Shown here in pieces: positions 33,135 through 41,838 of a stretch of DNA of 55,979 nucleotides. The position numbers and the translations under genes are program-made. The first letter of the stretch is position 1. The number at the start of each line of letters is the position of its first letter. Source of the DNA: an uncultured Prevotella sp. (GTDB taxonomy: Bacteria > Bacteroidota > Bacteroidia > Bacteroidales > Bacteroidaceae); the NCBI GenBank assembly GCA_905236815.1, contig CAJOPE010000019.1, forward strand, positions 1-55,979, read 5' to 3'. A model generated the notes under the pieces. It saw nothing but the letters and a program-made list of their open reading frames with translations. It ran no database searches and was not told the DNA's origin.

Positions 33135-35591
33135 TTATCCGTTGGAAATAACGTCTTTTACCTTCTTTGCCAGTTCCTCATACGAGAGGTTCTTATCAGG
33201 CATGATAGCTGGAAGATATTCTAAAACAATCTTATGAGGTTTGATAACAAAGCTGTTGCGTGGCCATGCCTCATAAGCACCCGAGATACGAACAGGGATG
33301 ATAGGTATCTCGAGTTCAGAAGCGAGTATGGCAAAGCTCTTCTTGAATGTTCCCACCTTACCTGTATTTGTACGTTTTCCTTCAGGGAAGATGATTAGAT
33401 TCTTACCATCGCGCAAAACCTGTGAGAGTTTCAGGATTGAGTTTCGTAGGTTACTTCGCTCCATGAGAATGATATTGGTGTTGCGGGCGTATGCCTTACT
33501 CAAGGTATTCTTCACATGGTCTTCCTTGGCATAGAAATAGGAGTTGCGCAATACCTGGGTTGGCATAGAGGCAGCTACCAGTGGACCGTCGAGGAAGCTC
33601 TGGTGGTTAGGTGCGATGATGCAAGGACCAGCTAGAGGAAGATTCTCGGTTCCCTTTATCTCCACACGATTATACACCTTGAAGAATATCTTGGCAGAGT
33701 TTTGCGATAATGGCAGCAGGAATGATGCTCTTGGAATTTCGAGTTTTCTGCCATCAGAATTCAGAAACTCGTGCCAGTCTTCTGATTCCACTTCCATACG
33801 AGTCTTGCTGTTGGCAATATATTTTGCTAATGCTTCGATATTTGCAAAAGAAGGGAAGCTAGCTGCCTTGATCTGTGTACCGAAAGTATGCTCGAGGAAT
33901 CCTTCGAGTGAAACCATATCAAGAGAGTCAAAAGCCAAGTCGGTTTCTATATGATCTGTTGGCTTGAGCTTTATCTTCTTCTCGTTTTCAATATAGTTCT
34001 TCAGAATCTGATATTCCTCAAAATCCGGTTCATCCACAACCTCAGTTTCTTTGACAGTCTTGGCACCGGCCAGGATATCCTTTAACTTGAAGCGCTGTAG
34101 TTTCTCCAGTTTGGTACGAGGCAGTTCACCACGATACACAAACAGACTCATCAGCTTCTTATAGTTGGTTACGCTCAGGTTGTAAGGTTCCAACACCTCC
34201 CGCTTCATAATCTCTTCTACTTCCTCATCAGAAAGCTTATCAGCCCATGGCTTTTGTGGAACGATGATAGCTCTGAGCATATCTCCATCCTGTACGACGG
34301 CTGCTTCTTTTACGCGTTCAGTGTATTTCTCAAGCTTATATTCAATCTCTGAAGGCTGTACATTCTTGCCATTGGAAAGGACGATGATTTCCTTGCTGCG
34401 ACCTGTTATATAGATACGTCCTTTATCATCGATTTTTCCAAGATCACCAGTATGAAGGAATCCATCTTTGTCGATGACAGCAGCTGTCTCTTCAGGACGG
34501 TTATAATAGCCTTGCATGATGTTAGGGCCTTTGGCACAGATCTCACCATCAATGATCTTACACTCTTCAACTTCAAGTGGAAGTCCTACACAGTTGGGCA
34601 CTAAGTCACCAGGACGAGTGAAGGCAATCATTGGGGCAGCCTCGGTCATACCATATCCCTCGAGAAGTTCCAATCCCAAAGTCTGTAAGCCTAGAGCAAT
34701 CTCTCGCTCAAGAGGTGCACCACCACTAACGAAATAGCGAATATGTCCACCCATCTTATCATGAACAGCCTTGAAGATGGTGCGTGAGAACTTTACGTTA
34801 TTTACTTTTGCACAGAGGTTGAACAATTGGCGGGTAATCCACTTCTCGTCAATCTTTTTCTTGATGCTGCCATAAAGTGTCTGCCAAAGTCGAGGTACAC
34901 CAATCAATATGGCAACCTTACCTCTTTGAAGGGTATCCATAATATCGGGACCCGACATAGAAGGACAGATAGCCACACCACCTCCTGCATACAAAGGCAT
35001 AACAACAGTTCCGACAAGTGGCAGAACATGATGCAATGGCAACAGGATGAGAGCACGACTTTCTGGGGTAAAGATAGGAACCTTCAGAGTTACAGCCTCT
35101 ACATTCACGAGAATATTCTGGAACGAGAGCATCACACCCTTAGGTGAACCTGTTGTTCCACTGGTATAGATGATTAAGGCTGTTTCTTCTTTCTTATATT
35201 CTATTTTTGCCTTGATGCCATGTCCTCTTTCGTTCTCATACTCTTCGAGAACGAGGATATCTGCCTGCTGACCCGTAGTCTGCAAGGCTTGTTTTACCAA
35301 GTCAACACGCTTTTGGTTGGTCCATATACTTGTAGGCTTACAGTCGTTCACAATATAGGACAGATCAGTCAACGTTGAGGATGCATCCACAGGAACAGCA
35401 ATGCCTCCATTGGCCCAAACGGAATAGAATGCATAAATCCAAGCTGCACTGTTGTCAGCAAAGATCAATGTTCGCTCGCCTTTGTTTCTTGTATTTTTCT
35501 GTGCATAAACATGGATATGTTCAAGTAACTCAGAAAAAGTTATCTTACTCTCTCCGGAGATAATAGCAATCTTATTGGAATCTTTTAGCAT
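33135..35591 (-). CDS. Three-domain adenylation-ACP-acyltransferase enzyme
   Basis: An 818-residue protein with three parts. Residues about 1-500 are an ANL acyl-AMP ligase: YTSGTTGSPKGVMLS near 145, EGYGMTEAAP, HTGDLGKIDDKGRIYITGRSKE, all matching long-chain acyl ligases. Residues about 525-600 contain an ACP with DLAFDSLDMVSLEG (Ser556). Residues about 650-818 are a PlsC-type acyltransferase with NHQSFLDGP (about 663-670) and FPEGKRTNTG. It probably activates a fatty acid, holds it on its own ACP and transfers it to a lysolipid. E. coli Aas joins similar activities in the other order and without an ACP. A consensus promoter lies at 35617-35648. Confidence 0.88.
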   Translation of the reverse strand: MLKDSNKIAIISGESKITFSELLEHIHVYAQKNTRNKGERTLIFADNSAAWIYAFYSVWANGGIAVPVDASSTLTDLSYIVNDCKPTSIWTNQKRVDLVKQALQTTGQQADILVLEEYENERGHGIKAKIEYKKEETALIIYTSGTTGSPKGVMLSFQNILVNVEAVTLKVPIFTPESRALILLPLHHVLPLVGTVVMPLYAGGGVAICPSMSGPDIMDTLQRGKVAILIGVPRLWQTLYGSIKKKIDEKWITRQLFNLCAKVNNVKFSRTIFKAVHDKMGGHIRYFVSGGAPLEREIALGLQTLGLELLEGYGMTEAAPMIAFTRPGDLVPNCVGLPLEVEECKIIDGEICAKGPNIMQGYYNRPEETAAVIDKDGFLHTGDLGKIDDKGRIYITGRSKEIIVLSNGKNVQPSEIEYKLEKYTERVKEAAVVQDGDMLRAIIVPQKPWADKLSDEEVEEIMKREVLEPYNLSVTNYKKLMSLFVYRGELPRTKLEKLQRFKLKDILAGAKTVKETEVVDEPDFEEYQILKNYIENEKKIKLKPTDHIETDLAFDSLDMVSLEGFLEHTFGTQIKAASFPSFANIEALAKYIANSKTRMEVESEDWHEFLNSDGRKLEIPRASFLLPLSQNSAKIFFKVYNRVEIKGTENLPLAGPCIIAPNHQSFLDGPLVAASMPTQVLRNSYFYAKEDHVKNTLSKAYARNTNIILMERSNLRNSILKLSQVLRDGKNLIIFPEGKRTNTGKVGTFKKSFAILASELEIPIIPVRISGAYEAWPRNSFVIKPHKIVLEYLPAIMPDKNLSYEELAKKVKDVISNG

Positions 35592-35616
35592 TATTATCGT
35601 TATAATTTTTGAAGTA

Positions 35617-35648
35617 CAAAATTATACAATTTATATCACTATATCAAA
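35617..35648 (-). promoter_or_regulatory. Promoter of the adenylation-ACP-acyltransferase gene
   Basis: On the minus strand, TTTG at 35648-35645, a 20-nt spacer and TAATTTTG at 35624-35617 match the Bacteroidota consensus. The ATG is about 25 nt further on. Confidence 0.65.
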
Positions 35649-35840
35649 TATTTTCCAGAGTAAGTGAGGAATCGTGGAAAATAGTGAAACTTTATTTCCC
35701 ATTTTGAAAATGACACAACAAAATTATCTGCGTTTTCGGATTGATCAGATCCTCCCATATATTGTGATCTGTGTACTAGTAAGATTAGCTGTGGGATTAT
35801 AGAACCTAATATTTCAAGATGAAAGATTATATTTATAATT

Positions 35841-35872
35841 ATTGTCACTTTCAATTTAAATATTTATCTTTG
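35841..35872 (+). promoter_or_regulatory. Promoter of the yhcH-like gene
   Basis: ATTG at 35841-35844, a 20-nt spacer and TATCTTTG at 35865-35872, about 27 nt before the ATG at 35899. Confidence 0.5.
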
Positions 35873-35898
35873 TAGAGCAATTCTAATCATTTAATATT

Positions 35899-36345
35899 AT
35901 GATCATCGACAAAGTAGTGAATCTTAAGTTATATACGGACCTTAGTCCGCTGTTTCAGGAAGTCATCAATTATTTGAATACCCATGATCTCAATAAATTG
36001 GAGGAGGGTAGTTATCCTGTCAAGGGAGAGAATGTCTTTTTGAAGATACAGATGAAGAAAGGTATTCGACGTGATGAATCCGTACCGGAGTATCACAAAC
36101 AGATGATAGATATTCAGATTCCAATTAGCGGAGAAGAAACCTATGGCTATACTCCTGTGGATGATCTTCCTGCTGCAAAATTCGATGAGGCTAAGGATAT
36201 AGCTCTTGTTCCTGGAGTAGATTCCCAGACTTTTGTTACCTGCACGCCAGGTCAGATGGCAATCTTCTTTCCACATGATGGTCATGCGCCTTGTATTTCT
36301 GAAGAGAAAGTGCTGAAGAAAGCTATATTTAAAGTGAGGGCTTGA
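35899..36345 (+). CDS. YhcH/YjgK/YiaL family protein
   Basis: A 148-residue cupin-fold protein of the YhcH/YjgK/YiaL family (DUF386; the beta subunit of the evolved beta-galactosidase EbgC belongs here). Typical segments are GENVFLKIQ, EYHKQMIDIQIPISGEE, and FPHDGHAPCI, whose histidines probably bind a metal. Members act on small sugars or sugar acids, in some cases as anomerases or hydrolases of sialic acid-related compounds. It is followed 13 nt later by a lipoprotein gene, probably not related in function. Confidence 0.85.
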   Translation: MIIDKVVNLKLYTDLSPLFQEVINYLNTHDLNKLEEGSYPVKGENVFLKIQMKKGIRRDESVPEYHKQMIDIQIPISGEETYGYTPVDDLPAAKFDEAKDIALVPGVDSQTFVTCTPGQMAIFFPHDGHAPCISEEKVLKKAIFKVRA

Positions 36346-36358
36346 TACATAAGAGTTT

Positions 36359-36919
36359 ATGCGGATTTTTAAAAGATGCTTTTGTTCGGCATTAGTGTTT
36401 TTCATAGTAATTATTTATAGCTGTAGCTCAGCTAAAAACCTGAAAACCGAAATGGGCCCTGAGCAGAAATATAGGATATGGTTAAGAGATACTATTTCGA
36501 AAATAAAAAGTCCATATACTATTAGTGAAGATTCGCTATGTCTTACCATATCCGAAACAGAATCAGATACTATTTCGGATAATAACATAATGAACTGTGT
36601 AAATCAGCATACGCATTGGGATAATTTAATAGAGGAAATTAAGCTATTTCAGCTCCCTATTAATAGTAAGTTTGTTTTTAATTGTAAGTACTCTTGCAGG
36701 TATGTTCCAACGAACATAAGTTCAATGAAATATGATTCTTATTGTGAGTATGATAACATTACACTAATAGATGATAAATGTACCTATGAGTTTGATGAAA
36801 ATAGAGGTAGTATCAACAGTGTTCGAGTAAATTACAGCAATAAATATTATATAATCGAGTTGCGGGAAGACAAAGATGGCTTACTGAAAAAGGACACAGT
36901 TTTATGTGGAAGCAACTAG
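36359..36919 (+). CDS. Small lipoprotein, 186 aa
   Basis: A 186-residue protein with a signal peptide of lipoprotein type (MRIFKRCFCSALVFFIVIIYSC, lipobox IYSC). The body is rich in Ser, Asp and Thr with many beta strands and ends in a short acidic tail. It has four cysteines after the lipidation site. No family is recognised. It may be translated after yhcH, since only 13 nt separate them. First of three lipoprotein genes on the plus strand. Confidence 0.65.
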   Translation: MRIFKRCFCSALVFFIVIIYSCSSAKNLKTEMGPEQKYRIWLRDTISKIKSPYTISEDSLCLTISETESDTISDNNIMNCVNQHTHWDNLIEEIKLFQLPINSKFVFNCKYSCRYVPTNISSMKYDSYCEYDNITLIDDKCTYEFDENRGSINSVRVNYSNKYYIIELREDKDGLLKKDTVLCGSN

Positions 36920-36945
36920 CAAATATAGCATGATCGATATTTAAG

Positions 36946-36974
36946 ATGAAATGAAGATGAAATGAAGATGAAAG
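36946..36974 (+). repeat. 11-bp tandem repeat over the start of the next gene
   Basis: ATGAAATGAAG occurs twice in tandem (36946-36956, 36957-36967) plus a partial third copy. It duplicates start codons: an upstream ATG at 36951 opens a four-codon frame (Met-Lys-Met-Lys-stop) whose TGA overlaps the gene's ATG at 36962. Confidence 0.6.
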
Positions 36975-37846
36975 AGATAACTTATATACTCGTATTATTG
37001 CTGATGATAGTCAGTTGCAGTCAGAAGCCAAAGCCGGAAGCAATAGTTCAGAAAACTGCTCTAATAGAGCAGAAGGCAGATACAGATACCCTGCAGCGAT
37101 TTGTCGAGAAACTCTTTTGTGATATTGTACCTAGGAAAAAGGCTAATGAACTGAACCATACATATCTGACGCATGATTTTGAAAAACTAGTAGATGAGTA
37201 TTATTCTGACGATATGAACAATGATATATGGACAATTTGTTCTGATCGCTCGAAGTTAAAGTATGAAGTGGGAAAGGTTCAGAGGTTGTCTGCAGATTCT
37301 GCTTTTTTAGATATTGTTTGCCATAATGATGGTAATACTACAAAAATAAAAGCACAGTTGTTAATGGAAAATGGGAAATGGCAAATTGATAATCTGAATC
37401 ATCAGAAAGAAGTTATTATGACGCAGAAAAATCTGCCGATAGCTTTAACAGGAAAGCAAAAGGAATATACGGTGAGATATGTAAAGGAAACCTTCGGACC
37501 AGATGAGGAGGAAAAAGATCATATAGATATCTGTAAGAATGGGCGGGTTGTTGCTAAATGCAAAGTTCCATCAGGATATGCTGTTAACGACTATGACGTA
37601 TCTGTTCTGATACCGACAGCAAAGGGTTTCTTTATATCATTGATGTGGAGTGGAATAAACAATATTCATGATGTGCAATATAGCATAGAATATCGAGGTT
37701 CCAAGTTCTATTTGGTCTATGCGGAAGATGGCGTATGTACGCCTACGAATGAGGGCGAAGAAGATAAAGTTGATGTTCGCAAGAAGACATTTACCAAGCC
37801 AGTTCCCTTTAATGGAATGAATCTGCTGGATTATCTTCAATTATGA
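36962..37846 (+). CDS. Lipoprotein, 294 aa
   Basis: A 294-residue lipoprotein with signal peptide MKMKEITYILVLLLMIVSC (lipobox IVSC). Residues about 40-145 resemble small NTF2-like/DUF3828-type domains (an early helix with FVEKLFCDIV, then a strand set ending in LLMENGKWQIDNL); the C-terminal half is beta-rich. Two ATGs are in frame (36962 and 36968) within an 11-bp repeat; 36962 is given because of the overlap with the small upstream frame. Function unknown. Confidence 0.7.
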   Translation: MKMKEITYILVLLLMIVSCSQKPKPEAIVQKTALIEQKADTDTLQRFVEKLFCDIVPRKKANELNHTYLTHDFEKLVDEYYSDDMNNDIWTICSDRSKLKYEVGKVQRLSADSAFLDIVCHNDGNTTKIKAQLLMENGKWQIDNLNHQKEVIMTQKNLPIALTGKQKEYTVRYVKETFGPDEEEKDHIDICKNGRVVAKCKVPSGYAVNDYDVSVLIPTAKGFFISLMWSGINNIHDVQYSIEYRGSKFYLVYAEDGVCTPTNEGEEDKVDVRKKTFTKPVPFNGMNLLDYLQL

Positions 37847-37875
37847 AAGTTCAAGTATAAGGAGAGTAAAAAAGC

Positions 37876-37883
37876 TATCTTTG
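37876..37883 (+). promoter_or_regulatory. -7 promoter box for the 37913 lipoprotein gene
   Basis: TATCTTTG matches TAnnTTTG and lies 29 nt before the ATG at 37913. No TTTG was found at the usual upstream distance. Confidence 0.45.
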
Positions 37884-37912
37884 TATTGTAATGGCGAATG
37901 ATTTAGCAAAAT

Positions 37913-38740
37913 ATGAAAAATATACTTTGGATCGTTTTAGGACTTCTTCTTTTTCTTGCCGTAAGTTGTAAGGAAAAGAGGGTACAGGCGATTGCTCCAG
38001 AAACTCAGCAAATAGCTGAAGCTGATACAATCCCGCTGAAGAAACTGATATTTGAGAATGTAAAAGATTCAACTGTTTATTTTACAACCGACTTCGAAAT
38101 AGACTATCCGTCAGGAATAAGTCAATCTGCTCTGCGTGACTCAATTATACGATTTCTTTTCAGAAGGATTACTGGTGTTGATACTCATCATCGTCTTGAT
38201 ACCATATCTGCAAAGAAATACTTATGCAAGGAGAGTCTTGACTCTATCACTCGCGTATTTTCGACGTGGGAGCCAGATTCTTCTGATTTTGAAGAGGATA
38301 AGCCACTGATGTCTGTAGAATATTCATTCGTCAAAGTTGATGAGACGGATAATTTTATTACCTATCATCTATGGATCTATAACAGCTATCATGCAAGAGG
38401 GCTTGAATTGTCTAAATCTTATGAGTCTGAGTTTTATACTTTCAGAAAGTCTGATAGTCATATCATGACATGGAATGATATCTTCAAAAAGGGGAAGGCT
38501 TCACGACATTTAGTTAATAAGCTATGGAATGATAGTTTGAACCACCTTGATGGGGAAGATATCCATACAGATTATTCCAAAGAGGATTACTTTGAGGACT
38601 ATACCCACTTTGCCCCCGCTATCTTCAAGGATGGAATTTTGGTTTATTATCACGGAGGAGCTACTACCCAGAATACTTGGTATGAATTCACCTTCCCCTA
38701 TAATGCTTTGCAATCGGTATTAAAAACTGGTATAAAATGA
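37913..38740 (+). CDS. Lipoprotein with an RsiV/DUF3298-like region, 275 aa
   Basis: A 275-residue lipoprotein: signal peptide MKNILWIVLGLLLFLAVSC (lipobox AVSC). Residues about 35-100 look like the helical DUF4163-type start of RsiV-like proteins, and residues about 150-270 (YESEFYTFRKSDSHIMTWNDIF, later FKDGILVYYH, then YEFTFPYNAL) resemble their C-terminal DUF3298 half. Such proteins are often periplasmic sensors or lysozyme-binding, but no sigma-factor gene is adjacent. The relation is weak. It ends 15 nt before the convergent lipoprotein gene. Confidence 0.65.
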   Translation: MKNILWIVLGLLLFLAVSCKEKRVQAIAPETQQIAEADTIPLKKLIFENVKDSTVYFTTDFEIDYPSGISQSALRDSIIRFLFRRITGVDTHHRLDTISAKKYLCKESLDSITRVFSTWEPDSSDFEEDKPLMSVEYSFVKVDETDNFITYHLWIYNSYHARGLELSKSYESEFYTFRKSDSHIMTWNDIFKKGKASRHLVNKLWNDSLNHLDGEDIHTDYSKEDYFEDYTHFAPAIFKDGILVYYHGGATTQNTWYEFTFPYNALQSVLKTGIK

Positions 38741-38755
38741 GCCTGAATAATATTA

Positions 38756-39763
38756 CTATGCTTCGCCATGAAGGGAAAAATATTCAATCTTTCCTTTCGT
38801 AAGATTTATGACAGCATCCCCATAATACTTGCCACCATCGCATACTGACTGGATATACCATTTCTGTATCTGGTATGGACCTTCCCAATGGTATGCAAGA
38901 TATACTCTTACCTTGATTTCTCCATTTTCTTTGTATGGAAGATATTGATGAAAGTAATGATCGAAAGGGAAAGGTGTGATTTGATCTATTAATTGTTTTC
39001 TCATTTTGAGTTCCTCTTCTGATAATCCTGTCGTATAAGGATAGTAATTCTTTATTTCTTCCTCAACGTATTTGCCACTTTTCATGTAGTCTTTGAGGAT
39101 TTTGACTGCAGTTTTCCTTTCTTTTGAATTAAGATTGTAGTAAGTTTTCCCCTTGAGCAGTTCATCCTCAACAGCTCCTTCTGCGACAAAAAAATCTAGT
39201 TGATCCGAAGGTACATCCTTTGCAGCTACTTGTTTCTCCGGATTTAGATAATAATCTCTTTGAAGTTCCATTTCTGATGGGATATTTATCGTTCTGCCGT
39301 TGGTATTGGTTACTTCCCAATGCAAGGTAGAATCATTTTCATAGGTTATTTCTATTTCTGCTTCTGCGATAGAATCGTTACTTCCATGTATCGTGAAATG
39401 CAAAATATTATCTTCCAATTTGCCTTCCATTTTAATCGAATTACTATCTTGATACCATCCTTCGCTATTTTTGCCGTTATCAATAATAGATACACAATAC
39501 CCTGTTGTTAATGTGCTGTCTTTGATTCTCTCTTTCATTTCATCTTGTACAACTCCAAGTTCTAGTTCTATAGATGAAATTCCTTTTGGATATATAGAGA
39601 TAGATAGATACTGGTTAGTAGATGAAGAATCACTAGTCCATTTTAGTCCATACCAACCTCCAACAAACTCGTCAAGAGTATGGTTGACAAACATATTTGA
39701 GCATGATGCAAAAAGCATAACAAATAGTGATAAACAGCAATATTTTAGATTGTTCATAAGCAT
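38756..39763 (-). CDS. Lipoprotein, about 335 aa
   Basis: A lipoprotein whose signal peptide reads MLMNNLKYCCLSLFVMLFASC (lipobox FASC). The body has a lipocalin-like start (DEFVGGWYGLKW) followed by several beta strands, and a C-terminal half with DYMKSGKYVEEEI and AYHWEGPYQIQKWYI. No family is recognised. The frame is open to 39811; because a lipoprotein signal with a 35-residue N-region is unusual, 39763 (or the ATG two codons later, 39757) is preferred. A promoter lies at 39838-39870. Confidence 0.65.
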   Translation of the reverse strand: MLMNNLKYCCLSLFVMLFASCSNMFVNHTLDEFVGGWYGLKWTSDSSSTNQYLSISIYPKGISSIELELGVVQDEMKERIKDSTLTTGYCVSIIDNGKNSEGWYQDSNSIKMEGKLEDNILHFTIHGSNDSIAEAEIEITYENDSTLHWEVTNTNGRTINIPSEMELQRDYYLNPEKQVAAKDVPSDQLDFFVAEGAVEDELLKGKTYYNLNSKERKTAVKILKDYMKSGKYVEEEIKNYYPYTTGLSEEELKMRKQLIDQITPFPFDHYFHQYLPYKENGEIKVRVYLAYHWEGPYQIQKWYIQSVCDGGKYYGDAVINLTKGKIEYFSLHGEA

Positions 39764-39837
39764 GACTCTCTTCTTGAAGAAGAGGGTATTAGTTAATAAT
39801 AAATTCTTCATAATTTTGTTGTATTTGATTTATGCTG

Positions 39838-39870
39838 CAAAGGTATGAAAAACTCATTTTGTATGACAAT
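39838..39870 (-). promoter_or_regulatory. Promoter of the 38756-39763 lipoprotein gene
   Basis: On the minus strand, ATTG at 39870-39867, a 21-nt spacer and TACCTTTG at 39845-39838. Confidence 0.5.
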
Positions 39871-39960
39871 TTTGAGGTGTTCAAAAAATGTGCATCTTCA
39901 CAATAGTAACATTTTCCACTTAGGATTATTGTGTGAGCGAAAGAGAGGGATGATAAAAAC

Positions 39961-39993
39961 AAAAAAGCCTTGCAAATGAATGCAAGGCTTTTT
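39961..39993. terminator. Bidirectional terminator beside tRNA-Arg
   Basis: AAAGCCTTGCA and TGCAAGGCTTT form an 11-bp stem with loop AATGAA (39964-39991), with A-run before and T-run after, so it reads as a terminator in both directions. On the minus strand it ends the tRNA transcript, about 22 nt after the tRNA 3' end. Confidence 0.8.
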
Positions 39994-40014
39994 AATATCT
40001 CAATAATCGAAAGG

Positions 40015-40089
40015 TGATTCCGTTGGGGTTCGAACCCAAGACCCACAGCTTAGAAGGCTGTTGCTCTAATCCAACTGAGCTACGGAACC
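40015..40089 (-). tRNA. tRNA-Arg(UCU)
   Basis: Read on the minus strand the sequence folds as a tRNA: a 7-bp acceptor stem (GGTTCCG with CGGAATC, one G-U pair), a D arm starting GCTC, an anticodon stem ACAGC/GCTGT with loop CTTCTAA and anticodon TCT, and a T arm with GGTTCGAACC. The anticodon reads AGA (arginine). CCA is not encoded. It has its own consensus promoter (40113-40144) and terminator (39961-39993). Confidence 0.95.
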
Positions 40090-40112
40090 ATTGCCTTTAT
40101 TGAAATCGAATG

Positions 40113-40144
40113 CAAAAGTAACACTTTTTTTTAGTACTACCAAA
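40113..40144 (-). promoter_or_regulatory. Promoter of tRNA-Arg
   Basis: On the minus strand, TTTG at 40144-40141, a 20-nt spacer and TACTTTTG at 40120-40113, a full consensus match about 24 nt before the tRNA. It lies 12 nt beyond the stop codon of the upstream TPR gene. Confidence 0.75.
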
Positions 40145-40155
40145 TTTTTCGGCAA

Positions 40156-41814
40156 TTATTTGTATTTCTTTATGTGCTCTTCAGCGCGATTGTCGCCCAT
40201 TTCCTTAGCTTTCTGTAGGTTTTTCAAACCTTCCACCTTGTTGTTGTTCTGACATTGCGCTAATCCGAGGAAGAAATATGGCTCGGCTGCTTCTGGCTGA
40301 AGTTCCACATAGCGTTGAGCTGCTTTCACTGCCTCCTCGAAGCGGCCAACTCGTAAATCGAGCGTTACCCATTCTGCAAAATATATTGGCTCTGTAGGGT
40401 TGATAATCACACAGCGGGCGATATCTGCAAGGGCCAATTGCCACATCTTTGCGTTTTTCTCTGCCTGATAGCGGGTGTAGAAGAACTGCTGATTCACTGG
40501 GTGGGCAAGGGTGTCATAGGCGAGATAGTCGATAACAGCTTCGCGGTATTTTCCCTGTTTGTCGAGGAATGCGCCACGAGCCAGATAATATGGAGCTGCA
40601 TTTCCTGTGCGTATTCCTACGTTTACGGCACTGTCGAGCAGTGTTTTGATTTCTGCATCAGGTGCTTTCAGTTGTGTTTTGCACTGGGCTGCCTCGTAGT
40701 AAAGCTCACCATTGTTGATCTTACTGTTGGTTAGTTCGATAAAGAGGTCATGGGCCTTCTGATACTCCTTGCGGATGTATTGTATCTGTGCCTGCTGATG
40801 ACGATAGGCTGGCTCTGGCTTGATTTGATAAGCAGCCTCGGCCTCCTGGAGAGCTTTTTCCGAAGTCCACTTCTCGAATGGCTTATCTTCTTTATAAACT
40901 AACTTCTTATAAATAAGGTCGGCATAATCTGAATGTACCTCAGCCTTGTCGGTTGCCTTGCTCAGAGCTGTCTGGATGGTCTTGTCGGCATCTTCGAAGT
41001 TGTCTGCGGCTGCATAGATCTCTGCAAGTTCTCTATAGCCGAAGGTAGAAGTAGGGAAGAGACTCACATACTCATCTACGAAGGCACGATACTGCTCTGG
41101 GTTGTTCTCCGATTTCTTCAGGGTCATCATGGTCATAGCATCTTTCTCTTCGGTTGGAAGGGCTGTGCGGATGAATGTCTGACGGAGTGCTGGATCGAGC
41201 GATGAAAGACCATTCACAGCCAGTGAGGCGATGAAATTGATGTCGATAGCGATGGTGGTTTCGCCGAGACGGTGCATGATACCAATTACCTTTCCATCGG
41301 TTGTTGTCATCGGGCAGCCTGCTGCATTCTCAGGAGCAGAGCTTGTGAAGACATAATAATTATAGGTGGTGTTGAATTTCTCAACACGATTGATCTTCAA
41401 CTGCTTGAAGTCTGGCTTACCAATAGAATAAGGTACGAGCCATGCGCTTCCCTTGTCGATTGTACCTGTTGCGATGCCTTGAGTGGCACCTTTTACTCGG
41501 AACTTAGCTACATCGTATAGCTCGTTGGCACCCATGATGGATTCAACCTCGTGCTCCTTTCCGCTGGCATCGTGAACTGTGGCTTTGGCAGCACCGATGA
41601 ATGGCTTGAACATACTCACAGCTGTTCCCTTATTGTCGAGGAACACACCCTGCACAGAGGCGATAAGTCCGCCATCCTTGTCGAAGGTGGTGAGGGTGAA
41701 GGTGGATTTGCCCACCTTGTGAACGCTTGCTGGCTGAGCCATTGCTGTGGTGCTCACAAGCGCCAACAGCAGACAAGCGATGATTTGCATTATGTGTAAT
41801 TTCAGTTTATTCAT
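40156..41814 (-). CDS. Pseudo-protease (trypsin-like fold) with TPR repeats
   Basis: A 552-residue exported protein with a signal peptide ending TTAMAQ. Residues about 35-195 have the layout of an HtrA/trypsin-like domain, but the catalytic positions are altered by eye alignment: the His of the NNHVV motif is Lys (VSMFKPF), the Asp (YDVAKFRV) remains, and the Ser of GNSGGP is Ala (NAAGCPM). Residues about 225-552 are TPR-type helical repeats. It is likely a periplasmic binding or scaffold protein. It lies 24 nt after recN and may belong to that operon. A start at 41790 (MQIIACLLL) is also possible. Confidence 0.75.
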   Translation of the reverse strand: MNKLKLHIMQIIACLLLALVSTTAMAQPASVHKVGKSTFTLTTFDKDGGLIASVQGVFLDNKGTAVSMFKPFIGAAKATVHDASGKEHEVESIMGANELYDVAKFRVKGATQGIATGTIDKGSAWLVPYSIGKPDFKQLKINRVEKFNTTYNYYVFTSSAPENAAGCPMTTTDGKVIGIMHRLGETTIAIDINFIASLAVNGLSSLDPALRQTFIRTALPTEEKDAMTMMTLKKSENNPEQYRAFVDEYVSLFPTSTFGYRELAEIYAAADNFEDADKTIQTALSKATDKAEVHSDYADLIYKKLVYKEDKPFEKWTSEKALQEAEAAYQIKPEPAYRHQQAQIQYIRKEYQKAHDLFIELTNSKINNGELYYEAAQCKTQLKAPDAEIKTLLDSAVNVGIRTGNAAPYYLARGAFLDKQGKYREAVIDYLAYDTLAHPVNQQFFYTRYQAEKNAKMWQLALADIARCVIINPTEPIYFAEWVTLDLRVGRFEEAVKAAQRYVELQPEAAEPYFFLGLAQCQNNNKVEGLKNLQKAKEMGDNRAEEHIKKYK

Positions 41815-41838
41815 TTCCTATTAGGTTTATGTGTTTAA

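Larger units (their letters stand above)
35592..35898. other. Divergent intergenic region
   Basis: A 307-nt gap between the three-domain enzyme (minus) and the YhcH gene (plus), holding one promoter for each direction (listed separately) and no credible gene. Confidence 0.6.
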
